A stretch of 64,000 nucleotides of DNA from Marinagarivorans sp. (GCA_028281865.1 JANQJB010000074.1:37520-101519), one strand, 5' to 3'. Counted from the stretch's first letter, positions 37,964 to 46,811 are shown. Translations and numbers: made by a program. Notes: generated by a model not told the origin, from the sequence alone.

Positions 37964-39688
37964 ATGTCTCGATCAGAATCTGGTTCGGCCAGCGAGAGTA
38001 GCGTTTCCATTCTAGTCGCCGAAGATTCTATTTCGGACCGAATGATTCTTGAAACAATGCTTCGTCGTGGCGGACATAATGTTTCCAGCGCCGAGGATGG
38101 TGCTCAAGCCGTCGAATTATTTCGCGAAACCAAGCCTGATTTGGTGTTTTTGGACGTGATGATGCCGAACATGAACGGTATCGAAGCGGCCAAAAAGATA
38201 AAAGAGCTCTCAGGTGACGAATTTATTCCTGTAGTATTTTTGACTTCGTTGGCGGACGCAAAATCGCTGGCAACGTGCCTAGAATCTGGCGGCGATGATT
38301 TCTTATCTAAACCTTTTAATCCCATCGTATTAGAAGCCAAAATAAAGGCTTTTCAGCGCATGCGCGAGATGAATCAAACGATGATTCGTCAAAAAAATCT
38401 CATTGAAACTAATAATAAACATTTGCTGCAAGAGCAAACTGTCGCTAAACAAGTTTTCGATAAAATAGCGCATTCCGGCACATTAGACCTGCCGATAATT
38501 CGCTATTACATGTCTGCTCTGGCGGTATTTAATGGTGATGTGCTATTAGCTGATATAAGCCCCATGGGAAGTTTGTTTGTCATTCTCGGTGACTTTACCG
38601 GCCACGGTTTGCCGGCAGCTATCGGCTCGATGCCGCTGGCGTCGACCTTTCACGGAATGGTAGGCAAGGGTTTTACTTTAAACGACATTATTCGTGAAAT
38701 TAACGGAAAATTACACGCAACCTTGCCCGTTGGCTTATTTTGTTGTGCCTCTTGTATCGACATCAATTTTTCAAAGCGACGCATGTTAATTTGGTCCGGT
38801 GGTTTACCCGACGGCGCGTTGTATCGCAAAAATGATCAAAGTGTCACTCGTATCGCCTCAAAAAATTTGCCTTTAGGTGTTTTACCGAACAGAGAATTTA
38901 ATGCCGAGCCGTTGCGCTTTGATTTGGAAGAAGGCGACCATTTGCTGCTGTGGTCCGACGGTATCCAAGAGGCGCGCAGCGCCAAAGGCGATATGTTTGG
39001 TGAAGATCGCTTAAATGCTATTTTGGATCAGGAATGCCAAGCTTGCGAAGTTTTCGAGAATATTATTAGTTCGGTTCAAAATCATATCGGCGAAGGTGAA
39101 GAGGATGACGATTTATCGTTAGTTGATATTGTCTTTCCGGATAAAGAAACTGCCGAAGAAATGCTGGCAGGCGCTAGCAATTCTCGCGGTAGACTCGCTG
39201 ATTGGAAAATGAGTTTGCAGCTCAACGCCTCCTCTCTGCGAAATTTTGACCCCATGCCGCTGTTGGTAAACATAACATCTGAAGTACCGGGTTTACGCCA
39301 GAACAGCTCGATTTTGTATACCGTTTTGTCTGAACTCTACAACAATGCGGTTGAACATGGTGTGCTTGGCTTAGAGTCGAGCTTGAAAGCGTCAGCAGAG
39401 GGGTTCGCGCAATACTATCGATTGCGCGACGAGCGTTTAGAAAGCCTGAGCAATCAATGGGTGACGATTGAGTTTGAGCATCAAATGGAAGATTCGGGTG
39501 GTTTATTGATTATTCGTATGCTCGATAGTGGAGAAGGCTTTGATGCGACAGATACATCTGTTGACTCACAAAAACCGACTTATTTCGGCCGCGGGTTAAC
39601 ATTGATTAGCCAGATGTGCGAAAAGGTCAATATCATTCCCCCCGGCAATATTGTTGAAGCGCATTTTCGCTGGAATTTCGAGGGTTGA
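37964..39688 (+). CDS. hsbR: HsbR-like response regulator, PP2C phosphatase and HATPase
   Basis: 574 residues in three parts. The receiver domain (12-130) has Asp64 in VFLDVMMPNMNG. The PP2C/RsbU phosphatase domain (about 175-390) has FVILGDFTGHGLPAAIGSMP and LLLWSDGIQEARS. The C-terminal HATPase domain (about 430-570) has VLSELYNNAVEHG and GRGLTLISQMC, as in RsbW-type serine kinases. Such a protein both dephosphorylates and phosphorylates its STAS partner, here the HsbA-like protein. Phosphate would come from a kinase through the HptB-like protein 3 bases downstream. Confidence 0.9.
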   Translation: MSRSESGSASESSVSILVAEDSISDRMILETMLRRGGHNVSSAEDGAQAVELFRETKPDLVFLDVMMPNMNGIEAAKKIKELSGDEFIPVVFLTSLADAKSLATCLESGGDDFLSKPFNPIVLEAKIKAFQRMREMNQTMIRQKNLIETNNKHLLQEQTVAKQVFDKIAHSGTLDLPIIRYYMSALAVFNGDVLLADISPMGSLFVILGDFTGHGLPAAIGSMPLASTFHGMVGKGFTLNDIIREINGKLHATLPVGLFCCASCIDINFSKRRMLIWSGGLPDGALYRKNDQSVTRIASKNLPLGVLPNREFNAEPLRFDLEEGDHLLLWSDGIQEARSAKGDMFGEDRLNAILDQECQACEVFENIISSVQNHIGEGEEDDDLSLVDIVFPDKETAEEMLAGASNSRGRLADWKMSLQLNASSLRNFDPMPLLVNITSEVPGLRQNSSILYTVLSELYNNAVEHGVLGLESSLKASAEGFAQYYRLRDERLESLSNQWVTIEFEHQMEDSGGLLIIRMLDSGEGFDATDTSVDSQKPTYFGRGLTLISQMCEKVNIIPPGNIVEAHFRWNFEG

Positions 39689-39691
39689 TTT

Positions 39692-40051
39692 GTGCCAGGG
39701 AGGTACCTTGATGCAAGAGTTGTTGCAGAGTTAAAGGAGTTATTGGGAGAGGGTTTTCCACTACTTGTAGAGCGCTACGTCGGTGACTGCGGCAAACGTA
39801 TGCAACGACTTAAATCTGCGGTTGAAACTTCCGATTTTGCTACCATTTTTCATGAATCTCACGGCGTTAAAGGAAGCAGTAAGAACATTGGAGCTACGCG
39901 GCTTGGGGTCCTGTGTGCGGAGCTTGAGCACAATGGGCAAGCCGAAGTTGCTGCCGGTAATGAGCAATTATTTGCCGCTATCGAGCAAGAGTTTGCCGAT
40001 GTTTGTTGTGAGCTGGAAAATCTGAGTACGATCTCGGATAACAGCGGATAA
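39692..40051 (+). CDS. hptB: HptB-like histidine phosphotransfer protein
   Basis: 119 residues from GTG 39692, with GAGGG 7 bases upstream and only 3 bases after the hsbR-like stop. A single Hpt domain, with His57 in HESHGVKGSSKNIGA matching the HxxKGSS phospho-acceptor motif. In Pseudomonas HptB relays phosphate from hybrid kinases to HsbR to set the planktonic/attached state. Kinases for this protein are not in the window. Confidence 0.85.
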   Translation: MPGRYLDARVVAELKELLGEGFPLLVERYVGDCGKRMQRLKSAVETSDFATIFHESHGVKGSSKNIGATRLGVLCAELEHNGQAEVAAGNEQLFAAIEQEFADVCCELENLSTISDNSG

Positions 40052-40112
40052 AAAAATAACAATCTAAGGGCTTTGCAGCCAGGTTTTTGACGAGGCTAAT
40101 TGAGCCCATACT

Positions 40113-40128
40113 TGGCATATCACTTGCT
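40113..40128 (+). promoter_or_regulatory. Sigma-54 promoter of fliK
   Basis: TGGCATATCACTTGCT has GG (40114-15) and GC (40126-27) ten bases apart and fits TGGCAY-N5-TTGCW. Start near 40139 leaves about 42 bases to the fliK ATG, which has a GGGGGG ribosome site. Confidence 0.85.
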
Positions 40129-40180
40129 CATTACGAGATATCTCTCAAACTTCTCTTTCGCCTGCGTCGGGGGGCATTAA

Positions 40181-41662
40181 ATGAGTTCACTCTTGCTAGA
40201 AAATCCTGTGATTAATGTTACTCCTTCTCCCAATTCGGGTGAATCTGCTTCGATGGATATAAGCCATAAAGGTGGGGAGTCAAAGGAGAACATAAATTTC
40301 GGTGATACCTACCAAAAAGCCAAAAAGACAGTCGAAAAACCTGCAAGAGATAATCAAGCGCCGCGCGAGGAGAGTGCTAGCTCACAGGAGTCGACGCAAA
40401 CTTCTTCTACGCACAACAGTCTTGATCGCGATCTTGGCAGTAATGCTGTCGATAAGACTGGCGAGGTGGGCGTTGATACAGTTGGACGCGTAGAGACAAT
40501 AGATGATCAAGTAAATGCGACGGTAACTACGCACCCGCTTTTTGCTGCTCGATTATTAACTACTGAAAATGAAGCGCTAAATTCTGAGCAAAAAATCGGA
40601 GCTTTGCCTCACGAATTGCTGCGTCAATTCCATAAGACCCCAAGTTATGGCGAACAGCCTATGGATAAGGCTCAGCTTGAGTTTTTGAGCTCTTCAGCTG
40701 TGTTAACTGAGGATTTTTCTCAGTTAAATTTTGACGGAATTGAAGCTTTCCAGCTCGTTGCTGAGCAAGGCACGGAGCCCACTGATTATAGGCCCGAATC
40801 TGTTGGCGCTTTTTTTACTCTACAGATGATATCTCCAGAGGCGAACAAAACCTTAAATCCGCTGGCAGGTAGGTTCGTGTCCAAGCCGAGCGATTTACCT
40901 TTGGTAGCGAGCCCTGTAGCTACCATTACGCCAGTTCAGTCGCTTGGTGAAGCAAATCTGCAGCAACTAAACTTCGGTGTCGTTACTGGGGATAGCGAAT
41001 TATCGGCCAGCTTGAATGATTTTGATATTGGAGTCGAGCTGTCCAAACCTGCTACGCATGCAGGTAAAACTGTTAACACCAACCTCTTGGATATTAAGCC
41101 ACAAATAAATCTCGATACTGCGGCAGTAGAGTTAGATGAGCTGCAGGCTTCTTCGACACTAACTAAGCTGCACGTATCTGCCAGTGCAGAAACTGCCTTA
41201 CAACAAAACACGGTGAACAAATTGCCGTCTTTGGACCAGCAAAATTTTGCCGTGCAGGTTAAATTTGGCCAGCAACAATGGGGGCAACAGATTGCCGAGC
41301 GCGTCTCATGGATGGCGTTCACTAACATCCAAACTGCCGAGATAATGATAGACCCTCCGGAGCTAGGGCAAATTAACGTTAGGGTTGTCACTCAGAACGA
41401 CCAGGCGGTCGTTAATTTCGTCAGTGCAAATGCGCAGGTGCGTGATGCTCTCGATCAAAACCACGGACGCCTTAAAGAAATGCTGGCTGAGCAAGGCCTG
41501 AATTTGGCTGATGTAGACGTATCTGACCAGTCGCACAAACAGGAGGAGGGCGAGGAATCTCCGTCTACAACACCCCGTGATTTGATTGCGGAAGAAGAAA
41601 ACCAAGCAATGGAAAATATTGTTTCTCTGGCGGTTAACACTGGAATTGACCAGTTTGTTTAG
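40181..41662 (+). CDS. fliK: Flagellar hook-length control protein FliK
   Basis: 493 residues. The first 330 residues are low-complexity, rich in Ser, Thr, Glu and Gln, as in the disordered ruler part of FliK. The C-terminal hook-length domain is clear: QQWGQQIAERVSWMAFTNIQ, then PPELGQINVRVVTQNDQAVV and LKEMLAEQGLNLADVDVS. It measures hook length and switches export specificity through FlhB. It has its own sigma-54 promoter and is separated from fliJ by the 12-kb sensory insertion. Confidence 0.93.
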   Translation: MSSLLLENPVINVTPSPNSGESASMDISHKGGESKENINFGDTYQKAKKTVEKPARDNQAPREESASSQESTQTSSTHNSLDRDLGSNAVDKTGEVGVDTVGRVETIDDQVNATVTTHPLFAARLLTTENEALNSEQKIGALPHELLRQFHKTPSYGEQPMDKAQLEFLSSSAVLTEDFSQLNFDGIEAFQLVAEQGTEPTDYRPESVGAFFTLQMISPEANKTLNPLAGRFVSKPSDLPLVASPVATITPVQSLGEANLQQLNFGVVTGDSELSASLNDFDIGVELSKPATHAGKTVNTNLLDIKPQINLDTAAVELDELQASSTLTKLHVSASAETALQQNTVNKLPSLDQQNFAVQVKFGQQQWGQQIAERVSWMAFTNIQTAEIMIDPPELGQINVRVVTQNDQAVVNFVSANAQVRDALDQNHGRLKEMLAEQGLNLADVDVSDQSHKQEEGEESPSTTPRDLIAEEENQAMENIVSLAVNTGIDQFV

Positions 41663-41699
41663 CTGCCTCAGCTCTTCCATTTTACATCTAAACTCTTTT

Positions 41700-41837
41700 T
41701 AGAGCCTATCTAACTAAAACGCCTCAACGCCTTGTTGCGGCGTGCTCATGGACAGCAAGTCCACAACGCTTGCCGCGCCGCGCGTTAAAGCGTTTGAGAC
41801 TCTGGTGCACTCACTTTCTATTTTGAGATAGGTTCTA
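41700..41837. mobile_element. 138-bp MITE-like element between fliK and fliL
   Basis: The ends are imperfect inverted repeats: TAGAGCCTATCTAA at the left and TTGAGATAGGTTCTA at the right. The GC-rich interior (AACGCC..., GCCGCGCCGCGCG) contrasts with the flanks. The ends resemble those of IS5-type elements (GAGCCTATCTCAAA), so this may be a non-autonomous derivative. No target duplication was confirmed. The right end is 24 bases from the fliL sigma-54 promoter. Confidence 0.6.
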
Positions 41838-41861
41838 GACATTTTCTAATGTTCAATAAGT

Positions 41862-41877
41862 TGGCATTTGTCTTGCT
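41862..41877 (+). promoter_or_regulatory. Sigma-54 promoter of fliL operon
   Basis: TGGCATTTGTCTTGCT has GG (41863-64) and GC (41875-76) ten bases apart and fits TGGCAY-N5-TTGCW. Start near 41888, 29 bases before fliL. It should drive fliLMNOP; expression beyond fliP may be affected by the repeats at 45.4 kb. Confidence 0.85.
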
Positions 41878-41916
41878 CGACCCATTATGACTTCGTGTAG
41901 GTGACGGAATTTCGAC

Positions 41917-42441
41917 ATGGCTGATGAAAATCAGAAAAATGAAAAGGGTGGCTCCAAAAAAAAGCTCATTATTTTACTGGCGGTCGGTTTAGTTTTAATC
42001 GGCATTTCAGTATTCGGGACTTTGGCTGCTCTCAGTATGCTCAACGGTGGCGCTGACAATGACGATATGGCGGCAGTAGAAGCCACTGGTGAAGTTGCTG
42101 ACAGTGCGTCTGATGCAAAAGCACCGGCTATCTACTACCCGATAAAACCAGCCATCATTGTGAATTTTTCTGTAAAAGGGCGGCAGCGCTACGCTCAGGT
42201 CGAAGTCACTATAATGACGCGTGAAGAGGATGTCGTGAGCGCCATAGAATTGCACGCACCTATGATCACCAACGCGCTGGTACTATTAATTGGTGGTCAA
42301 GCTTATGAAGAAATAAAAACGGCTGAGGGAAAAGAGTTGTTGAGACAGCAGTGCTTGCAGGAGTTACAAAATATTTTAGAAAAAGAAATTGGTAAGCCGG
42401 GTGTTGAGAAGGTTTTGTTTACTAATTTTGTTATGCAATAA
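41917..42441 (+). CDS. fliL: Flagellar basal-body protein FliL
   Basis: 174 residues. One transmembrane helix (about 17-38, KKLIILLAVGLVLIGISVFG) and a periplasmic domain with PAIIVNFSVKGRQRYAQVEV and FTNFVMQ at the end. FliL surrounds the stator in the inner membrane and supports swimming under load. It is followed 17 bases later by fliM. Confidence 0.94.
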   Translation: MADENQKNEKGGSKKKLIILLAVGLVLIGISVFGTLAALSMLNGGADNDDMAAVEATGEVADSASDAKAPAIYYPIKPAIIVNFSVKGRQRYAQVEVTIMTREEDVVSAIELHAPMITNALVLLIGGQAYEEIKTAEGKELLRQQCLQELQNILEKEIGKPGVEKVLFTNFVMQ

Positions 42442-42458
42442 AACGGGCGAATAAAAAC

Positions 42459-43451
42459 GTGCAAGATTTACTCTCGCAAGATGAAATTGATGCGCTATTA
42501 CACGGCGTTGATGATGGAGAAATTGAGACAGAGGCTGATGACGATCCGCACGTCGCGCGGGCCTATGATTTAACCAGCCAAGACCGCATTGTCCGCGGTC
42601 GTATGCCTACGCTCGAAATGATTAATGAACGTTTCGCGCGTTACACGCGCATCAGTATGTTTAATTTGTTACGCCGCACGGCGGATGTGGCTGTCGGAGG
42701 AATTCAAATTCAGAAGTTTGGTGAATATGTTCACACGTTATATGTGCCGACAAGTCTAAATATGGTGAAGTTCCGACCTTTACGCGGTAACGCTCTTGTT
42801 ATTTTAGATGCGAAACTGGTGTTTAAGCTTGTCGATAATTTTTTTGGCGGAGATGGGCGTCACGCGAAGATTGAGGGGCGAGAATTTACTCCCACTGAAT
42901 TGCGTGTTGTACAAATGGTGTTGGAGCAAGCCTTTATCGATTTGCACGAAGCTTGGAAAGCGGTAAAGCCTATCGAATTTGAATTTATTAATTCTGAAGT
43001 TAATCCGTCAATGGCAAATATTGTCAGCCCAAGTGAAGTCGTTGTTGTTAGTACATTTCACGTGGAATTAGACGGTGGGGGCGGTGAATTACATATCACT
43101 ATGCCGTACTCGATGATAGAACCGATTCGCGAAGTACTCGACGCCGGCTTGCAAACGGATACCGATGAAAAAGACGACCGATGGGTAAAAGCGCTGCGTG
43201 AAGATATTATGCAAGCTGCAGTTGATTTGGAGTGCACCGTGAGTCAACGCGAAATTACATTGCGCGATATCGTCGATTTACGTGAAGGAGATGTTATCCC
43301 CATCGATATTCCTCCACAGCATATTTTAAAAGCCAATGGTATACCGATTTACAACACAACTTTAGGACGCAGTTCCGATAATTTGGCGTTAAAAGTTATA
43401 GATAAATTTACCTTAACCAACATCCATATCAGCGAAGAAAAAGGCGTTTAA
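42459..43451 (+). CDS. fliM: Flagellar motor switch protein FliM
   Basis: 330 residues from GTG 42459. The N-terminal CheY-binding peptide LLSQDEIDALLHGV is intact, followed by the CheC-like middle domain (GGDGRHAKIEGREFTPTELR) and the C-terminal SpoA domain. It forms the C-ring and receives CheY-P to reverse rotation. It ends one base before fliN. Confidence 0.96.
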   Translation: MQDLLSQDEIDALLHGVDDGEIETEADDDPHVARAYDLTSQDRIVRGRMPTLEMINERFARYTRISMFNLLRRTADVAVGGIQIQKFGEYVHTLYVPTSLNMVKFRPLRGNALVILDAKLVFKLVDNFFGGDGRHAKIEGREFTPTELRVVQMVLEQAFIDLHEAWKAVKPIEFEFINSEVNPSMANIVSPSEVVVVSTFHVELDGGGGELHITMPYSMIEPIREVLDAGLQTDTDEKDDRWVKALREDIMQAAVDLECTVSQREITLRDIVDLREGDVIPIDIPPQHILKANGIPIYNTTLGRSSDNLALKVIDKFTLTNIHISEEKGV

Positions 43452-43452
43452 T

Positions 43453-43863
43453 ATGAGTGATGATGATAATAAGGACGTCGATCAAGAGAGCATGGCCGAT
43501 GAATGGGCCGCAGCTATGGAGGAGCAAGTTGAAGGTGAAGCGGAGGAAGCGCAACCTGTCGATTTAGATGAATTACGAGATGAAGGAGGGTCGGTAGAAG
43601 GCCAGCCGGAACTTGATGTCATTCTCGATATTCCCGTCACGATATCGATGGAAGTAGGCCGTACTTCAATTACCATTCGCAATTTACTGCAGTTGAATCA
43701 GGGTTCTGTCATTGAACTCGATCGACTTGCGGGTGAGCCATTAGACGTGCTGGTAAATGGTACTTTAATTGCGCACGGTGAAGTGGTGGTCGTGAATGAA
43801 AAATTCGGTATTCGTATGACTGATGTGATTAGTCCTTCTGAAAGAATTAAGAAGCTGCGCTAA
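43453..43863 (+). CDS. fliN: Flagellar motor switch protein FliN
   Basis: 136 residues. An acidic N-terminal half is followed by the SpoA domain: ILDIPVTISMEVGRTSITIR, then LNQGSVIELDRLAGEPLDVL and VVVNEKFGIRMTDVISPSER. It forms the base of the C-ring with FliM and FliG and helps dock the FliH/FliI complex. Confidence 0.96.
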   Translation: MSDDDNKDVDQESMADEWAAAMEEQVEGEAEEAQPVDLDELRDEGGSVEGQPELDVILDIPVTISMEVGRTSITIRNLLQLNQGSVIELDRLAGEPLDVLVNGTLIAHGEVVVVNEKFGIRMTDVISPSERIKKLR

Positions 43864-43883
43864 ATAGATTTTAGAGAAATTGA

Positions 43884-44498
43884 ATGAAAATCTTTCCGCT
43901 AAATTTTTTTTTGTTTGTACTATTTCTTCTCGCAAATTCCTATTATATTAAAGCAGACGAAATTCAATCCGCCGGTGTTAGTAATGAAAAGTTTGATAGT
44001 GCGGATATCAATCAACCCAGTTCTAGCAGAGTAGTTAGCGCTTCAGGTTATCAGAGCCAGTTGAGCCAAGCCCCCGATACCTCAACTTCGCTTGTCAAAG
44101 CTTTTGGCGGTTTGGCTATTATTGTTGTGATGATTCTATCGCTCGCTTGGGTTGCAAAGCGTTTAAATCAAGGAAGGCACGGGTTTGCTTCGCATATGCG
44201 TGTTGTTGGTATGTTACCGTTGGGTTCGAAAGAAAAGCTTGTCATGGTAAAAGTTTGTGATGAGCATTTGTTATTAGGTGTAACGCCGGCGGGCATCAGC
44301 AAGCTTCATGATGTAAATATTTCCGATGAGCTTGATTCCGAAGTAGATGAGAGAAAGTCTTCACTAAAACCTATTTCGCTGTTAAGTTTCTCAAGAGCAA
44401 AAAAAGCTTCTGAGAATAATTTACTTGCTGCCAACAACGCTTCAGAATTTTCCAAAAAGCTCAAGGATTTTTTAACTTCCGGGAAACAAAACGGATGA
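43884..44498 (+). CDS. fliO: Flagellar biosynthesis protein FliO
   Basis: 204 residues, with an N-terminal hydrophobic segment (4-22) and a second membrane helix (about 72-92, [20 protein letters not shown]). The FliO core [20 protein letters not shown] and [17 protein letters not shown] follows. It assists FliP ring assembly in the inner membrane. Its C-terminal tail is long and Ser/Asn-rich. It overlaps fliP by 4 bases. Confidence 0.92.
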   Translation: MKIFPLNFFLFVLFLLANSYYIKADEIQSAGVSNEKFDSADINQPSSSRVVSASGYQSQLSQAPDTSTSLVKAFGGLAIIVVMILSLAWVAKRLNQGRHGFASHMRVVGMLPLGSKEKLVMVKVCDEHLLLGVTPAGISKLHDVNISDELDSEVDERKSSLKPISLLSFSRAKKASENNLLAANNASEFSKKLKDFLTSGKQNG

Positions 44499-45367
44499 AT
44501 AGGGCGTGTGTGAAAAGCAACGCTTGCTCATTTATTATATGGGTTATTTTTTTAGTTGGTTTTTTTTGTACGCCTGCTATTTCTCAAACTGATATCTTAC
44601 AAAAAGATGTTATTCAGTCACCGCTGCCGCAGGAAAATGCAGAAGCACAAAGCGCCTCCGAGCCCACTGATATAGCGATTAAACCCATTCAGGGTTTGCC
44701 TGCTGTAACTGTTACGCCTAATCCTCAAGGAGGGGAGGATTATACTGTTACGCTGCAGATACTTATTTTAATGACGTTGTTGTCATTTCTGCCAGCAATA
44801 TTAATTATGATGACTTCTTTTACACGCATTATCATTGTTTTCGCAATATTGAGACAGGCGCTGGGCTTGCAGCAGTCGCCGTCGAATCAAATCCTCGTTG
44901 GGCTGTCGTTATTTTTATCGCTCTTCATCATGTCTCCTGTGCTTGAGAAAATCACTGCGAATGCCTATGAGCCTTACATTAATGAAGAAATATCCGCGAA
45001 ACAAGCATTGCAGGAGGCCAAGTTACCGATACACGATTTTATGATGGGTCAAACGCGTGAATCCGATTTACATTTGTTTTTTCGTATTGCGGGTTTGGAT
45101 CCGGTTGCCAGTACTGCTGATGTTCCTTTTACGGTTTTAATTCCGGCATTTGTGACTTCGGAGCTGAAAACGGCTTTTCAAATTGGTTTTATAATTTTTA
45201 TTCCGTTTTTAGTTATCGATATTGTGGTGGCGAGTGTATTAATGGCGATGGGTATGATGATGTTGTCGCCGTTGATTATTTCTTTGCCGTTTAAAATTAT
45301 GTTGTTTGTAATGGTGGATGGTTGGGCGCTGATAATTGGGACTTTGGCGGCGAGTTTTGGTATTTGA
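44495..45367 (+). CDS. fliP: Flagellar export gate protein FliP
   Basis: 290 residues, with an N-terminal signal peptide and a longer than usual soluble spacer (about 30-80) before the membrane core. Conserved segments are [40 protein letters not shown] and [20 protein letters not shown]. It forms the pentameric export gate with FliQ and FliR. Normally fliQ follows at once, but here 372 bases of repeated palindromic DNA intervene. Confidence 0.95.
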   Translation: MNRACVKSNACSFIIWVIFLVGFFCTPAISQTDILQKDVIQSPLPQENAEAQSASEPTDIAIKPIQGLPAVTVTPNPQGGEDYTVTLQILILMTLLSFLPAILIMMTSFTRIIIVFAILRQALGLQQSPSNQILVGLSLFLSLFIMSPVLEKITANAYEPYINEEISAKQALQEAKLPIHDFMMGQTRESDLHLFFRIAGLDPVASTADVPFTVLIPAFVTSELKTAFQIGFIIFIPFLVIDIVVASVLMAMGMMMLSPLIISLPFKIMLFVMVDGWALIIGTLAASFGI

Positions 45368-45370
45368 CCG

Positions 45371-45525
45371 TAGTGATTTCTATATTTTTAGTCCGTCTTG
45401 GATAATGCTAGCGGCTTTTTAGGATCGCCGTAAACCCATCCGTGGGGGCTCCGTCAAAATCGTCCACGATTTTCACGGTCCTAAAAAGCCGCTAGCATTA
45501 TCCAAGACTCAGTGCCAGATTTTGA
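45371..45525. repeat. Palindromic element copy 1 (fliP-fliQ gap)
   Basis: Left and right arms of 30 bases (45395-45424 and 45479-45508) are perfectly complementary; the arm begins GTCTTGGATAATGC and ends CTTTTTAGGA. Inside are a CCCA-TCCG-TGGG hairpin (45435-45446) and a CCGT...ACGG hairpin (45451-45478) whose centre pairs AAAATCGT with ACGATTTT. A flank GTGATTTCTAT precedes and AGACTCAGTGCCA follows, both shared with copy 2. Confidence 0.85.
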
Positions 45526-45538
45526 CTTTATTTGATGT

Positions 45539-45706
45539 TAGTGATTTCTATTTTTTTAGTTTGTCTCGGAGAACACCAGCGGCTTTTTAGGACCGAGCTG
45601 GGCGCCCCCCCTCAACCCATTCGTGGGGGCTCTGTCAAAATCTTCCACGATTTTCACAGTCCTAAAAAGCCGCTGGCGTTCTCCAAGACTCAGTGCCACA
45701 TTTTAG
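45539..45706. repeat. Palindromic element copy 2 (fliP-fliQ gap)
   Basis: Direct repeat of copy 1, offset by 168 bases. Arms are 45563-45593 and 45659-45689 (31 bases, 29 paired). The inner hairpins are CCCA-TTCG-TGGG and CTGT...ACAG. Relative to copy 1, both arms changed together at three positions, and the inner CCGT/ACGG stem became CTGT/ACAG. The two unpaired arm positions on this strand would be G-U wobbles in a minus-strand transcript. Confidence 0.85.
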
Positions 45707-45739
45707 CTTTTCGTTCTATGTGGTTGACGGGTAAAATTT

Positions 45740-46009
45740 ATGACGCCTGAAGTTGTTTTAGGTTTATTCGGACAAGCGTTTTATTTAGCCATGCTGTTAG
45801 TCGCGGTTATTGTCGGGCCGAGTTTGGCCGTCGGTTTATTGGTGAGTACTTTTCAAGCGGCAACGCAAATAAACGAACAGACGCTGAGTTTTTTGCCGAG
45901 ACTTTTAGTGACGATTGCGACGATTATGATTGCAGGCCCCTGGTTGTTAAGGGAATTAACGGATTTATTTAATCGTTTAATTCTCGATATACCCAATATT
46001 ATCGGGTGA
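45740..46009 (+). CDS. fliQ: Flagellar export gate protein FliQ
   Basis: 89 residues with two membrane helices (about 12-38 and 50-75). Conserved GQAFYLAMLLVAVIVGPSLA and TQINEQTLSFLPRL. FliQ packs around the FliP/FliR pore. The region before it is the 168-bp repeat pair; a GGGT ribosome site is close to the ATG. fliR starts 4 bases after the stop. Confidence 0.95.
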   Translation: MTPEVVLGLFGQAFYLAMLLVAVIVGPSLAVGLLVSTFQAATQINEQTLSFLPRLLVTIATIMIAGPWLLRELTDLFNRLILDIPNIIG

Positions 46010-46013
46010 TATT

Positions 46014-46811
46014 TTGGCTGGATCTTGGCAAACTCTCGTTATTTACGAATCTGAATTAGCTGTTTTTCTTCAGCAATATCTTTTGCCATTAATGCGTATC
46101 ACTGGCTTATTTATGGCGATGCCTGTCATCGGTACGCGTGTTGTACCTGCACGAGCTAGGATTGCGCTAGCTGTAATGGTGACGGTTGTCGCCGCACCGA
46201 TGTTGCCTGAATTTGATCCCGTTCCTTTGTTGTCTTTGACTACCGCTGTTGTCGTTGCTAAAGAAATATTAATCGGTGCGCTTGTCGGTTTTACTTTTCA
46301 AATTGTTTTTCAGTCTGTGGTTCTTGCGGGTCAGTTAATGGCGATGAAAATTGGTTTAGGCTTTGCGTCGATGAATGATCCGGCTAACGGTGTGCAGACG
46401 ACAATCATTTCGCAATTTAATTTGATGATTATGACGCTTGTGTTTATTGCCGTGAATGGTCATTTGATGTTGATAGAATTAATTATTCACAGTTTTGAGA
46501 CCATGCCGCTGGGTGCGGCAACTTTTAGTATTCGCAGTACTATGCACGTTGTTGAATTGGGCTCTTGGTTATTTGCCACGGCTGTGGTGATGTCGCTTCC
46601 GGTTTTGACGGCCTTGTTGGTGATCAATATTTGTTTTGGTGTTATGTCCCGTGCGGCACCACAGTTAAATATTTTTGCTGTGGGATTTCCATTTACTTTG
46701 GTCTGCGGTTTGGTGTTGATATGGCTGGGGTTATCTTCTTTTTCCCCTTATTTTGAACGTGTGATGGATCACGGGTTTATTACGGTTAAAAACTTGTTGG
46801 ATATTACTTAG
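46014..46811 (+). CDS. fliR: Flagellar export gate protein FliR
   Basis: 265 residues from TTG 46014. The TTG is preferred because the first ATG (46093) would remove the conserved first helix LAVFLQQYLLPLMRITGLFM. About six membrane helices. Family motifs are GTRVVPARARIALA and IGLGFASMNDPANGVQT. It completes the FliPQR export pore. Confidence 0.93.
   Translation: MAGSWQTLVIYESELAVFLQQYLLPLMRITGLFMAMPVIGTRVVPARARIALAVMVTVVAAPMLPEFDPVPLLSLTTAVVVAKEILIGALVGFTFQIVFQSVVLAGQLMAMKIGLGFASMNDPANGVQTTIISQFNLMIMTLVFIAVNGHLMLIELIIHSFETMPLGAATFSIRSTMHVVELGSWLFATAVVMSLPVLTALLVINICFGVMSRAAPQLNIFAVGFPFTLVCGLVLIWLGLSSFSPYFERVMDHGFITVKNLLDIT

Noticed and set aside
45371..45706. Rho-independent terminators in the fliP-fliQ gap
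   Set aside because: The stems are far longer than terminators, the CTTTTTAGG tract lies inside the arm rather than after it, and the two copies share flanks like a repeat element.
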